Shown here: one piece after another, positions 1 through 12,821 of the stretch
Position numbering within the stretch: the first letter of the stretch is position 1
Layout: each line of letters starts with the position of its first letter
NCBI GenBank assembly: GCA_022419385.1
Contig: JAJUBI010000006.1
Coordinates: forward strand, 4,092,001 to 4,156,000
Length of the DNA: 64,000 nt
Direction: 5' to 3'
Source: Paraconiothyrium sp. Pb-2020
Taxonomy: Eukaryota > Ascomycota > Dothideomycetes > Pleosporales > Didymosphaeriaceae
The notes under the pieces: model-generated
What the model saw: only the letters and a program-made list of their open reading frames with translations
What the model was told of the DNA's origin: nothing
The model's database searches: none
Translations under genes and position numbers: made by a program

Positions 1-2851
1 TTTTGACACAACTATAATATATACCAGTGCCAATAGGAATACGTAGCAACGTGCACGTAAAACGAATTCCTGTTTATGGTTTATGGTAATGTGATGGGTA
101 GTAAGTGGGGTTGTGGATAGCTCGAGTGCGGCTCGCTTGTTAGCTGCGTGATCGCATTTACTATTGGTTCTGTTGAAATCTCATGACAAAGAAGCGATTG
201 ATGCATCACTCACATATGTGACGGATATGTACATACATGCTATTTCACGGCTCGAATTCGTGTTGTCGCTGCTCTGCTTGAGATCCTCCATTTGGTAGCA
301 GAGGGAACTGATTCTCCTGTCTCCGCGTCGCTTTCTCTCCGGTGCAATAGCGCTTTTTATTCACGGGTTTCGGGAAGTAATGCACTACACTTATTGCCAG
401 TAAAGAAAGTTGTAGTAAATATGTTGGGCAATTTAGAGGAGATTGAAGACACCATTCCCTGTTACCAGTCTTCTGATTCAAGTCTTCTGCCATCGATCGA
501 AGATCTGAAGGAACTGGCGGTATCCCTAGAACCCGATTGATTCGCAGGTCGGCGAGATTGATTCAGGGTGCCCATCTGACATTGCACTCCCGCACACATT
601 TGAAGTGACATTACAATGACTAGATAGAATGTGATCATTCCTTTGAACGCAACTTACTGCGACTTGGGGAACAAGGAGGCAGAGTTAGTTGCGTACGATT
701 TGTATCTCGCCCGTCTAATATCACAATCGACTGATGACCGATATGTACGGATTTGAGATTGGGGACGCCAGAATTACACGCGCGAAAAGGGTGATTTGGA
801 AAGGGGAAAGTACTGATTGTACCTCAGGGTACCGAATATTCGAGATACGAGATATCACTGACCTACCCATAGGTTGTAGGGGTGGTCAGAGACAGGTACC
901 GCGATGAGGAGCAATAGAAGCTTCCTCTAGATCTTCTTCATGTTGTGACCCATTGATCGGGCGAAAACGCAACGAGCAGTCTCTGCAAGCAGTGTGGTAG
1001 TTGAATCGTGGCTACATTCTGAACGTGCGGTATCTTGTATGGTTATCTTAGGCGAGGTGATTACTCTGTCTGGACGGCTATCCATCCGAATTGATTAACT
1101 CGGACACGAAAACCTAAATTCCCGTTTGAACCTGATGAAGGGCCTTTGAAGCCAATGCATAAAGGTTGAAAAAGGTCAACGAATGGGTAAGAGGTCTCGA
1201 GCAGAGTCCAGAAGAGATTTAGTGACGGGCGGAAGCCTTCGTCAGCCATGACCTACTCTTCTTACCGACAAAACCCTTTCGTTTTCTTGCAACTGTTTCA
1301 CACTTTGTGTTCCAGGAGCCCTGCTTTTGTTCACACCCTACCTATGCAAGCATCCTCAGCCCTTTGCCATGCTCAACTCAACTACCACTTAGTTTAATAC
1401 TCGCCCTCCTCAACACACCCAAAGGAGAACACCTCAGGCACTAAACCTCCCATCCCCACCTCGTACCCCAAAACACTCCACCCCACATCCAAGACCTATC
1501 CAATAGTCCACCCCACATCTCACGAGTCAATACAGTGCAAACCCCCGGCGGGATACTCTTCTTGGCACCAAGATCGCAAATCGGAGCGAGTCGAACCGTG
1601 TCCATCGAATATGCAACTTCTTGACAAGCGTGGGACCTTGGCTCGCAGCCACGCGGCAGCCTCTTGCAAGAGCGAGCGCCACAGACTGCCGAGAACCGAG
1701 CAGTGATCGGAGAAGCGCGCGTGGACTCGAAACCGCACTACGATAGAGAAACGCGTGGAAAGAAGGCGGAACAGGCCCACAGCGTCGCATCAGGTCTGTC
1801 AGACGTTACGTCTCATCGGTGGACAGGTTAGGCAGCGAAGAAAATACTGTCTCTCCATTACGCGGTGCCAGTGGTTTCTACCCTCAGTAAAAGAGCCGCA
1901 GAGCCGCAGAGCCGCGTAGCTATCTCCATCTTACGCGCGATGTGATTTCGCCTCAGCGCGACTGTCCCTGAGCCACGGTACGTATTCCTCCCGCGCACAC
2001 ATATACGGCAGGAGTATCCGCGCCTGCAGTGCTGACATTAATTCCTGGAAGACGTACGAAGGATGCGAGACAAAACACTGGGAAACGCCCGGCCTTTTAC
2101 CAAACCCTCGTGTAGATCTTCCGCGTCCGAAAATGCCGGCCTTGCTTCGCGAATCGCGAATCGTGATTCCTACGGCACGCCGTGCGCCACAACAAGGCGC
2201 CGTTGCGCCACCAGGCATCCAGGCATCAAAAGTCTAATTACAGTTCACACTAGCAACGCTCGTCGCATGAAGTATATCTCGTTCGCATGGATATACCCAT
2301 TGCTTTGTACTCAGTATTGAACTCGAAATAGGAGGCAGTGCACATACAGTGAGCAACGCAAAGTCAAGTGCATATGCAACGTGATGTATTATGATGCAAG
2401 ATGCTTTGAGACATGTACTGGTTATGCACAGGAGCTCGTTAATGCTGCTTGTCTGCGAGGACAGCAGCGGCCGTAGTATACAAATGCGACTTTTGCGACT
2501 TTTGAGGACTCAATGTCCACGGTGCCCTGGCTGTAGAGACATTCCACAGAACACCAAAGACTAGACCAAACCCAGACATGCAACCCGATATGCTCGCGTG
2601 TAAATTCGCTCCAAAAACGCCATGTAGAAGAATGTGATAAGTGCCAGTTTGGCGAAGGCCAAATCCCATTGGCACGCGACCTTGCATGCAGTTTGATGTT
2701 TCAAATGTAACGCCGGCCCATGATGTTGTAATGTGGTACGAAGAAAGTAAGGAAGTTCCGGATGTGAAGTTACGCGCGTGTAAGCCCACTGTCCTGGAAA
2801 TTGCGACCACCTATGCCATGATGACAAGGCCTATGCAAGGAAATCGACATC
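1..2851. other. gene-poor region, left edge
   Basis: No open frame here has a recognisable domain or a convincing exon-intron structure; the longest frames (about 120 codons) lie opposite each other on both strands and look like chance. A short frame ending at 540 has a protein-like acidic end, but a stop lies just upstream and no partner exon was found. The region contains a short tandem repeat at 1893-1916. It includes the 3' flank of the minus-strand gene ending at 2852. Confidence 0.6.
1893..1916. repeat. 8-nt tandem repeat, three copies
   Basis: Three head-to-tail copies of GAGCCGCA, the last ending in G. It lies in non-coding sequence and resembles an ordinary microsatellite. Confidence 0.8.
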
Positions 2852-4333
2852 CTAGACTTGTTCGACGAAGTGGGATGTTCTTGAAGCGGAGCTGGATGTC
2901 CGACGCTTCTTTTGCAGGCGCTTCGACTGGCGTTTCTCTGTCACTGGCGCAGGCTGTTCCTCCTCTGGGCTTGGTAGCGTACCCGGGCGGAGGATCTCAA
3001 AGCCGGAGTTGACCTTGCGGAGAACCTGGCCGGTGGCATCCCGCTGTTCGTTTTGAGAAGTATTCACCTGAATCGGCATCTCATCGTAGGAGAATTGATG
3101 CTGCGGACCTTTCGGTTGGTAGACGTCGGGCAGGTAGAACGGTCGTGGTGCATAGCTCTCAAGTAGAGGAACGGCTTGCTTGGCTTGGCTTGCGGAAGGG
3201 CTCTCCATGGCTGGCGAGACGTCCTGGGGAGCTGCAGCCGAAGCTAAAGGAGGAGAAGGAGATTTCTGTTGAGGCACAAAATAGTCAACACCATTGACCG
3301 TTCCAATTTCTTCGGGGGGCTTGAAGTTGTCCGCAACACTAGCCCATTCGCCGCTATTACCTGGTCTAAATCGTGCTCGTCGGGTGAGCTGACCAGTCTC
3401 AGCTACGTGGGACATGCGATGGCTTTGAAGCAGGTCCAAATCGGTTCGCGGGTCGACGGGCATGTAGTGTGCGGGCTGTTTAGGGTTGATGTACGCGGGT
3501 TCGTAAGGTCGGCGTTCGGGAGAGTCAGACTCGTCGCTTGTCCGTCGACTCGATTTTCCAGAGTTCTCGCGGGAGCTGCTCGAGCTAGGCTGGTCACTAA
3601 TAGGTTCGCGACGCGCTGAAAGATGCGTTAGTATGGATGCGGAGCGGTGCCGTCGAACAAAGACTCACAAGAAGAGGGTCCAGACGAAGGTCCTCCCTCC
3701 AGTGCCTGCAATGTTCTTGACATGTTATAACTATATCTATTCATGGAAACGGGTGGTCGTCCGCGACCGGGTGATGTTGAGCGCGATTCGTTGGTAGGTA
3801 TACGTTCGGCGCCAACAGCCATATCGAAAGAGCTAGGTGCTTTGGAACTGGAATTGCTCGAAAGGACTGCTTGTGGAAGCTCGAGCTGAGAACTGTTGTG
3901 GCTACGCGGGAGCTTGAAGTCGGTAATGGATGAGCGGCTGCTACCAACGGGCGTGTTACTGCGGGAGATCCAGACACCGTCAACCTCAATGCCGCTTTCA
4001 ATGGCGCGGATACCAAACGGCACGTCTTCTTTGGTCTCTTCGCGCTGTGCCTCCAACATCTCAGGCGTCGGCACGGCCTGCTTGCCCTTCTCGACCGTGG
4101 AGTACTTCGCAATGCGATAACGGTCATATTGCAGTTTGACGAGGCCTATGCAGATGGTCGCAACCTGGAAAGTTTAGCGGGGTTGACATGGGAATATTTA
4201 GGACGAGTCGTACAATGCCGCAGGCGAGAACCTAGCACAGCGTTAGCAAGCAGATAGAGTTACAGGCAACAAGACAACCCACGAAAGTCATTTTCTGCCA
4301 GAGCTCCCAGCCGTTGAAGAACGCTTTGCCCAT
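2852..4333 (-). CDS. single-span membrane protein of unknown function, 4 exons
   Basis: Four exons join in frame into a 442-residue protein: 4333-4283, 4231-4214 (only 18 nt), 4164-3669 and 3615-2852. The start MGKAFFNGWELWQKMTF leads into a hydrophobic stretch (about residues 15-34, WQKMTFVLACGIVATICIGL) that spans the three first exons and predicts one N-terminal membrane helix. It is followed by the basic segment KLQYDRYRIAKYS. The remaining 400 residues are Ser/Pro-rich, low in hydrophobic residues and probably disordered, with a basic KRQSKRLQKKRR patch near the C-terminus. I know of similar proteins in other filamentous ascomycetes only as uncharacterised. Function cannot be assigned. 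Exon joins were derived by eye from GT/AG sites and frame, and the spliced hydrophobic segment supports them. Confidence 0.8.
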
Positions 4334-7300
4334 GTTTACGGAGGTAGAGACCGATTAGGGTCCAGGGTCTGAGGTAGTATTGTTGGGCGGGGTGGTGGGT
4401 CGGTCGTCAAGAATGTAGGAAAGTGCAGACCGGAGCAGTTCCGCGTCAAACGCAGTCGACGTCAGATAATCGCGGGATGAGGTGAAGGGTATAGAAAGAG
4501 GAGCAAGAGTGCTGTAGGAGTGATAGAGGGCTGCCCGGCAGCGGTGGACGCACGATGGGCGAGGATAGGTGAGGGTTAATTAATCTCGGTACGCGCGCCG
4601 TTGGAGTGGTTCCTGGATGTCTTGAAGAGGAAGCTAGGATGCAGTGCAGCAAAGATCCCGTGACTTGGTAATTAGACGTCCACGAGGAGAGAGCAGCGAG
4701 GGACGGTGCCAATTGACATTCCAGTGCCAGCAAGGCGGTGTGAGAGACGAGCGAACGTGGAGGTAACGAGTGTGAGAGCGGGCGAGGGAGCAGCGAGGGG
4801 AAGGGTGTCACAAGCCGTGATTCAGAGGAAGCATGTGTGCTCGCGTCCAAGATATACCTCAGGGTAGCGTGCCAGCCTCGTGCTCCGGAGAGAGGCGATC
4901 CTACGATGCGTTTCCTAGGGCGGGGGGTGGATGGCGGGCAGGAGAGGGGAGCATGGGGCACGAGTCAACTTTATGGGCAGCATTAGGAGATGACCTACCA
5001 GCAGCACCAGTTTGTACCAGCATCCGCTCTGCAGGAATCAACGGAGCCTGTGGCGATGACATCTTGGCCGGATCCAAGACGACCGCTCCGCGCACGATGT
5101 GTCTAACAATATGCACGCCATCGCGAGCCTTGGACCACGCTTGCACCCAGGCGCCAAACGCACCGGGACGGCGGCAGGGCGTATCCCGCTGGCGAACCTA
5201 GTCTTCTCGAAATAGACGATGCGATCTGCGATATCCCAAACGTTGGTCGTCAGGCATGGCCCGTCTGGTTGAGCAATAGTGGCGCCGCGCTGCGGGAAAG
5301 AGAGCTTCAGCGCGGCGTGTCCTCGTTGTTCTGCTCAGCACAGGCTGTGTGACCACGCACACGCGTGTCGCACTCTATTCCTCGACAGGAATGGGAATTG
5401 GACGACCATCGACGTCTACTCTGGGGGTCGTGGCGCCGTGCACGGTGCAGAAGCGAGCGCGCCATCCAGCCCTTCTTGGACATGCTGTAGCTGGCCAAGC
5501 GTATCCACCTTGAATGAAACGACCCTGTGAACGCGCTCGGCTGGGGGGATGGCAAGACAACAAGCTCTCTTCCCCATCAGCAATTCGCAAGTGCTCTCTC
5601 GCTCATCGCTGCCACTTCGAAAAGGCGACCACCAGCACGTTGCGGAGGGACTCCGTTGAGCGCCGCCTACCCTCCTGACATCCGGACGTGCACATGTGGC
5701 GCCGAGCAACGGTCAAGGCTGCACGCCGCCGCACGCCACTGTAACGTCTCTCGTGCCTTGATCTGCCGTGCCTCCGCTACACGCTCGCAGAAAGTGCAGT
5801 CGTGACGCAGGTGCCCTTACCGTGGACCTTTGCTTGTCCCACTCTGCTCAAGTGGAACGTCAATCCATCCGTCCATGGGCGTTCTCCTCAACAAGCACGC
5901 AACCTCCCTCTGGCCAGTCTCCAAGTACATTGAACACCTGTTGTGCTTGACCTAGCGCCGTTTGCTGCTCGTCGCACTTAGTGTACCCATCTAACCACTG
6001 TTTGTTGGCTGCCTGGTGCGATGCTACCTCTGCTGGCCTTTCCGACTTCCGTTTGTACCTGGCGGACGACGGGCGCCCAGCCGCCGACAGAGTCTGCTCA
6101 TTATTGGAGCGGAGTGTCATCTATGGCCTTAGGCGATGGCCGGGAGCACAGCGTCGAAAGGCCCGTATTGATTTGCGCCGCACTGCCTTGTGTAACTGCA
6201 ACCCGAACACCTCTCACCGCTTCCTGTACGCAGCCATGACGGAGCAGACTTACAGCCATGGTTTTGGGAGCATTCAAGATTCTTCGTGCGAGTCAAGTTC
6301 ATACATCTTGCATACTTCCAATATTAGCGACATGACTGGGTGTCTAGTGAGTGGTATCGATTGGCGAAGACGAGTGATCCACAACTGTATGCAGTCTAGC
6401 GATGCCCAAATCACTAGTGTATGCCTCGCTCTGCCAGCCTGTCAATGTTCATCGCCGCAATGGACTCAGGTTTCTCTAACCTAATGCATTGGCGCCTGAT
6501 ATGACGGCCACATCTGCACTTTGTACAGCGTATATCGCTCCGAGGCCCCCATTCTATCAGAAAATCTCAGCAACTTCGAGTAGTTTCACAACTTGAATTC
6601 GCACGAAGCTCACATCAGACGAGTATGGTCATAACTGGCTCTTTGGCCTACTCTCCCTAGCCAAGGCACAAAGTGAGCTTACTTGTTGAGTTTCTCGACA
6701 TTTACTATTCAATAGTCAAATGGAAGATCACAATCAGTCCGTGGTTGTGTAGATTTGATGATCCTGGACGACATGCTCGCTTGTGCCTGATTTACTTCAG
6801 ACCGCTGGCATGTCTCAAATCTTTCCAGGGCCGTGAAAGGGTCTACCCTGACAGCTGTACCAGGTTCCGCAGGGACGCGCTGCGAAGAACACTCGTTACA
6901 GCCTTGTCCCATGTAGACCGCTCCGCCGACGACGTCTATCCATGCAGATAGGGACTATAGCCGGTAATAACATGCAGCTCGAAAAGGAGAAACAGAATGC
7001 GTTTCCTCGACGCAACCTCTCTCTTCACAATCTGATCGAGCTGAACAGAGTGCCCAACGCGGAGGAGCACAAGCGAGCATCATCCAGAGCCTCAATATTC
7101 CTATGTACAACGTTGAACAGCGAAGCAGCATGCGCCTCGTACTCTCATGTTCCGGCTCGTGTACACGGTGATTTACTTTGACAGCTAAGGCGATAACGTG
7201 ACTGAGTAGTTACCTAGGTGGAAAGGTCCTCTACTTGGGCAGGACCCAAGCGGCTCGATGGATGTGGTGTATGCTCAGAAGCCCAGGGCGCCGGTGAGCA

Positions 7301-8248
7301 AGCTGCCGTGCAGCAACAACAGCTTACCTAGGATCCAAGAAACGTGGACTGCACGCTGTCACGCAGGATGCAAGATCTGGGATCCGGAAGCAGGATCAAT
7401 GATCCTCACGCACGATTCTGCGCCGAATGTTGTTAGGTCATGAAGGCGCGGTCAAGAGTCATTATGGAAAACCAAGGACGGACCAGAATCCCAGCGCAGT
7501 GTATGCACACAACTTGACTATAGCTGGAATAGCTGGAAACCCCGCCTGCACGCCGTGTTTTGCATGGTGCAGCGAGCCTCGCCAAAACGTATGTGATCAG
7601 TGACATGGTTGCAGGGCCGCGTGGCTTGACCATGTGATATCTAGATGGGCGCTTCGGCAGAACTTCAGGCCACGAGCTGCCATGCGTCGTAGCATGCATG
7701 GTGGCGATGGGCTCCTCCGACTGCTGAAGCACGAGAGCGTCACTGGCCGGTAGGAATGTGCGCGAATACTGTACGAACGGAACCTGGGGCTGAGGAAGAT
7801 TTTCGCGGTGCACCAGCTGAGCAAGCCGAAAAATTGGTTCCTGACTCCAGTTTTCGTTTCATGCAGGGACCGGCAACATGAACGTGTGAGGCTGCGCGGT
7901 GCCTGTTTCAAGAGCGGTGCCTGTAGATGCCATGATCGTGGTCAAAGCAACTCAGCCGAGAGAAACGTAAGAGTGCCTTTTCGCACCGCGGTACCAAATT
8001 TGGTAGAGAGCAAAAATTGTCTTCACTGTTGAAGAGACGGCCGGGGCAACAGATGAGGCCGGGGCTTCCGAGCCCGACCACGTGCCGAGGAGCGATGCTC
8101 TGCCCTCATTCGGCAATGCCTCACGTCACCAAGGCCAATTCCAAGCCACCGCAACCCAAGCCACTCTATCTTTCACAACTCGGTGCACAACCGCCCCTCC
8201 AGACACCCCACCTCTCCACACTCTATTATCGCCGTTGCCGTTTGCGCC
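4334..8248. other. gene-poor region of about 3.9 kb
   Basis: It contains the promoter of the minus-strand gene starting at 4333 and of the plus-strand gene starting at 8249. Several frames of 90-170 codons occur (for example 4446-4961 on minus and 5981-6484 on plus), but they overlap on opposite strands, lack domains and are mostly Ser/Pro/Arg-rich. I see no supported gene, tRNA or transposon here. Confidence 0.6.
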
Positions 8249-9195
8249 ATGCCTATCCGCAATCCCTTCCGCCGCACTCCGGGCGCTGAGGTTGTTGAAG
8301 ATGCCAAAGACGCCAACAGCGCTGGCACCAAGCCTCTTCAGATCAAAGAACCCACCGAGTACAAATTGAGCGGTACGTTCTGCGCCGGGAGCGCTATGTT
8401 TCCAAAACCTGGCGTAAGATGCTGACATCTTTCAGAGATTAATGATAGCGGAGTATACTTACCTGTAAGACTGCATCCGATGGCGGCTATGTCTACCGTT
8501 TCAATCTTGACTGCGACATACTGCGACATGTTTGTACTCTAGTGGCGCCTGTTCTGACACACGCTGCAGCCATCGCCAACCGAGAAACCCACCTTTTGGC
8601 ATTCCAAGTCCAATGTCTCCACCACATCTTCCAACCACAGGAGCCTCCTAAGCGAGAACGAGCCCTTTAGCATCTCGAGAGAGAGCTTTGATTCCTACAG
8701 GAGGTCCTTTGTACGTCTGCACCAGGCCTGTACTCTTCGCGCAAAACACTCACGGCAGTATAGGACATCTCCGCACGTTCTCCTATCCCAGAATGTCTCG
8801 ACCCACGGACGCGCCAGTCTCTCGATGCTCGCAGGTCGCTTGACACTCGGCGCTCGCTCGACGTGCGTCGCTCGCGGGCCCCACCGAGGGCGTCGTTACA
8901 GGAGCGCCGTCCTGGCAGCAGCGCAAACGAGGGCGTACCCGAAGAAGGAGGCTTCGAGGACGTCGGTCTGAACGATGAGCCGAAGCCACAGCCGAAGAAG
9001 CGCGGCATCTTCTCGCGATTTGGCGATAACCACGATGCTGATGTTGCAAAGGAGGACAAGCCGGCCAGCCACCACCACTTCACATTCACGGGTCGCAAGC
9101 GGGCACAGAGCACCGGTCAAGGATCTGAGATGAAGAGCATGTCGAAACCGTCGACTCCGCAACCGCCCACGGCTGAGGCTGTTGAGGCACATTAG
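8249..9195 (+). CDS. small basic Ser/Arg-rich protein, unknown function, 4 exons
   Basis: Exons 8249-8372, 8436-8464 (29 nt), 8570-8710 and 8764-9195 join in frame into 241 residues starting MPIRNPFRRTPG. The spliced segment EINDSGVYLPPSPTEKPTFW runs across three exons, which supports the joins. Residues 117-134 hold three tandem SLDxRR hexamers. The protein is hydrophilic, rich in Ser, Arg and Pro, with no membrane segment or known catalytic motif. A KKRGIFSRFGDN motif lies in the C-terminal third. I recognise it only as a conserved hypothetical type in filamentous ascomycetes. SLD and RRS repeats suggest phosphorylation targets (inference). It stands alone between two gene-poor stretches. 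Confidence 0.8.
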
Positions 9196-11218
9196 ATTCC
9201 TAGTTGACATGTTGACACGAAGCATTTGGTGTACGATTCGCATCATATCGTATCGTACTGGTACAAGAAGCTTTTCAGAGCGTTTGGGAGACACTGGCGT
9301 TTAGAACATTGGTTTTCCGCAGCATATCCAGCATGATGGGAGGTCCGGCTGCATAACAATCGCTACCCATGCCACGTACGCTCTATAGCGTTCTTGCGAG
9401 ACTTACGAGCTCCTATTTAATGATCAATCCTAATCTTTGCATCTTCCAATTGCACACAGCCTCGTGAAATCTCAGCTTTTGCAGCATCAAAACACGTTTG
9501 GGTTTGCGGCATGTACCCTGGTTTCTACACGGAAATCGTTGTTTCCGGTTCCGTTGGTTCCGCGTGCGTCATTGTACGCTAGCGCAGGTCGCTGTGGGGT
9601 GGGAGGCGGGAAGGAAGGTCCCCCGGTTGTTGCCCTGTCGATCGTATCGATCCGTATCGCGCGAGTTAACGAATGCCAGCACTATGGCAACGTTTTGATA
9701 GTTATCCACCTTGAAAACATAAGCTGTAGAACACAGTATTGTCGTGTTCGACCATCATGAAAGAAGGGCTCCCTTGCGGATGACTGTTCAGAAGGTCCCT
9801 ACGCGGAATGCAAACAATTGTTGCTGTTTCATCAATTAAATCAAATAAATAGCAACACGACGACGACACTCAATCATGTTGCTCTATAGCACTCCAAGAC
9901 CTCCCTGCAGAAACTACGCGCCTCTTACTCCGGCTGGAGCGGCTGGAGATTATGCAGTGCGAGCGCTCCTACACGTATAGCTTACGACTGTAATCCATAG
10001 CTTAGTCTTTCCATTATGTACGACTCAATCTACCTATCTGTAATATTTGAAAAGTTGCTTTCACTGATACCATGACGACTCAGATGGTTTCACAATTTTT
10101 CATATATATGTACTGTAGTCGAATGAGATGGCCTGTGATTCGTGTCAACTAGTGCACATAGCACATAGCACATAGCACATGGTATGATTACGTCCCCTTT
10201 GTAGACTGTCAAATAATATCTGGCAGGCTTAGAGGAGCATTGCTAAAATATCAGGAGCGCTCAAACCTGCTTCCAAAGCATGATACCCAGAGGAGAGCTT
10301 CGGCCATAGGCAGCCTGGGTCCTGGTGAGGACTGCAGTACCATTTAAGAAGTAATATCGTACGACCGCTCGCGAGAATCTATGGACATAAGCGTAACGTG
10401 AGAACGTATGAACAACTGCGTTCCGCTTTCTGTGTTCGACACTCTTTATACGTAAGTAATCTATAACTCGACCTAAGTAACTCATTATCGACAGCGAGGA
10501 ATCCAATTTGTTGATTCATCAGACCGATGCAGTCGGTGCAACCAATGCGTACGCTGTTGAGTGGCGTATAGATTCTGATCATTCTGTGAACTACTGGTGC
10601 GTTACTTGCACAGACTAATCAAAGTGACAACTTGTCAGTCACTTAAGTGTATCACGATGGACTTGTTATCCAACGCCTGGTTAAACCAACCAAATGTTAT
10701 GCTGCCAATGCCCAAATAGGTATCGAGCCGATGGTGACTGAGGAACTGCACAAATACAAGGACGTCGGCCGCTTGGGGAATCCAGTCTGAAGGATCAGGG
10801 CGGTTTCATTATGTACAAGGGAAGAAGAAGGCGCTAAGACTTCTTCAGATCATCCATTCGATATCTCCTGCACATTGAGGAGCATGCCGAAGATGTGTTT
10901 TGTTTTCAAAGATCATCATGACAGATGTTCCAACCTATCGGACTTCAATAGCGTAGCAGGTGCTAATGCTCGTATTTGCGACATGCATATCAAACAGTGC
11001 GTGCGATTGGCTGTTATGCGTATGTAATTCAACGCATTGATGGTTTTTGAGACCTGGATGCCGCCGCGCGTGAAGGATCATGTGATTGCGCGTTCCACGC
11101 TAAAGCCGCGCTGACAATTCTACGCGTTGTCTTCGCCACTCTCCCAGGCTTCTTCTCCCCGCCTGCTCCTAGCGACCTCTTCACCACTCCAACATCTTAA
11201 CGTCTACGTGACAGGACC
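9196..11218. other. intergenic region of about 2.0 kb
   Basis: It holds the 3' flank of the gene ending at 9195 and the promoter of RAD51. Frames are short and overlapping. A 7-nt tandem repeat sits at 10154-10181. No RNA gene was recognised. Confidence 0.6.
10154..10181. repeat. 7-nt tandem repeat, four copies
   Basis: Three copies of GCACATA followed by GCACATG. It lies in non-coding sequence between genes. Confidence 0.85.
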
Positions 11219-12355
11219 ATGAGCAACGAAGAAGAGCAATATGACGAGAGCGCAATGGGTGCACCAGGTGCCCCAACGCCTGTCTCCGCGCTCGAGGTAC
11301 GCGTCGTCGCAATCGCACGACGACAAGCGCAAAGCTAATGATATGTAGGGCATCAATGGATTGACTGCACGAGACATTAAGCTCATCATGGAGGGAGGAT
11401 ACAATACTGTCGAAGCCATTGCATACACGTAAGAGTGGTAATCCCGCATAGCGAGTAGTGGCTAATGGAAGGCAGCCCGAAACGGCAGCTTGAGCAGATA
11501 AAGGGCATATCGGAACAGAAAGCAGGCAAACTCCTGCAAGAGGCCGCAAAGCTAGTACCCATGGGCTTCACCACCGCCACAGAGATGCATCAGCGTCGAA
11601 GCGAACTTATCTCCATAACGACCGGATCGAAACAGCTGGATACCTTGCTCGCAGGTGGCATTGAAACTGGTTCCATAACTGAGATCTTCGGCGAGTTCAG
11701 GACTGGAAAGAGTCAGATATGTCACACGCTCGCGGTGACATGCCAGCTCCCGTTCGATATGGGCGGTGGCGAGGGCAAGTGCCTGTACATTGATACTGAA
11801 GGCACATTTCGTCCTGTTCGTCTACTTGCCGTCGCAAACAGATACGGTCTTTCCGGAGAGGAGGTGCTTGACAATGTCGCATATGCCCGCGCATACAATT
11901 CTGACCACCAGCTGGAGCTTCTCAATCAAGCCGCGCAGATGATGACTGAGACACGCTTCTCATTGCTAGTAGTTGACTCTGCCACTTCGCTGTACCGTAC
12001 GGATTTCTCTGGCCGTGGAGAGCTCTCTTCGCGTCAGACTCACTTGGCTAAATTCATGCGCACGCTGCAACGGCTTGCTGATGAGTTTGGCATCGCGGTC
12101 GTCATTACCAACCAGGTCGTGGCACAAGTGGATGGTGGACCGAGTGCAATGTTCAACCCCGATCCGAAGAAGCCTATTGGTGGCAACATCATCGCTCACG
12201 CAAGTACGACACGTCTTAGCTTAAGGAAAGGTCGAGGAGAGACGCGCGTGTGCAAGATCTACGACAGCCCTTGCCTACCCGAAAGCGACTGTCTGTTTGC
12301 CATCAATGAGGACGGTATTGGGGATCCCAAGGAGAAGGATCTCGAGAATCATTAG
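11219..12355 (+). CDS. RAD51: RAD51 recombinase, 3 exons
   Basis: This is the eukaryotic RecA-type recombinase that forms filaments on single-stranded DNA and drives strand invasion in homologous recombination, in the nucleus. Exons 11219-11296, 11349-11428 and 11476-12355 give 345 residues, the usual fungal length. The N-terminal helix-hairpin-helix region (about 25-90) includes GINGLTARDIKLIMEGGYNT. Walker A is GEFRTGKS at 125-132 and Walker B is LLVVD at 216-220. Also visible are the family signatures CLYIDTEGTFRP and MFNPDPKKPIGGNI. The acidic N-terminus MSNEEEQYDES is typical. The second intron splits the Thr codon before PKRQLEQIKG, matching the family sequence. No key residue is missing. 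It lies 466 bp upstream of the nucleoporin gene on the same strand. Confidence 0.97.
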
Positions 12356-12821
12356 TCACACCTCTGGGTGTAGCGAGGCTATGGAGATACGAGTTTTGTC
12401 ATAATGCATGGGCGGCGTAGACGGAGGCATGGGTACAGTTGGTTGGTTGGCTTTGTGAGCAGGCATTTTCTTTGTCTTATGTTGATATGGCGCAGATATC
12501 CTTGCAATTATATGATGCTTTAATGAACGAGACTCGTGCTCAATCAGTTGAAGAGGCTGCGCTTAGACAACCATCCAAAACTTAATAACAATGGTGTAGT
12601 GCAGTAAAGTAACTCGGATGCAGCTTGAGGTGAGCGAGACGCAGCATTCAAGCGAGCCCATGCAAGTGGCTCGTGCGCGCGACCAAGAGGCCCAAGCTCT
12701 GCAGCTGCGCTGCGAAGCTCCGATTTTGTTTGGATATACGCGACTCTGAACCTCGAGCTGCACCTCGACTCACCGTGCACACCTCCGATTGAGCATCACA
12801 AACCCGGCGCATGGGATCGCG
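12356..12821. other. intergenic spacer RAD51 to nucleoporin gene
   Basis: It holds the 3' flank of RAD51 and the promoter and leader of the next gene. No further feature is seen. Confidence 0.6.

Noticed and set aside
292..540. 82-codon plus-strand frame with a protein-like acidic end
   Set aside because: No ATG near its start, stops shortly upstream, no convincing donor or acceptor partner and no recognised family.
4446..4961. 171-codon minus-strand frame
   Set aside because: Ser/Pro/Leu-rich with no domain, and it sits in the promoter of the membrane protein gene; looks like composition-driven chance.
5981..6484. 167-codon plus-strand frame
   Set aside because: Overlaps other frames, no motif, no splice context.
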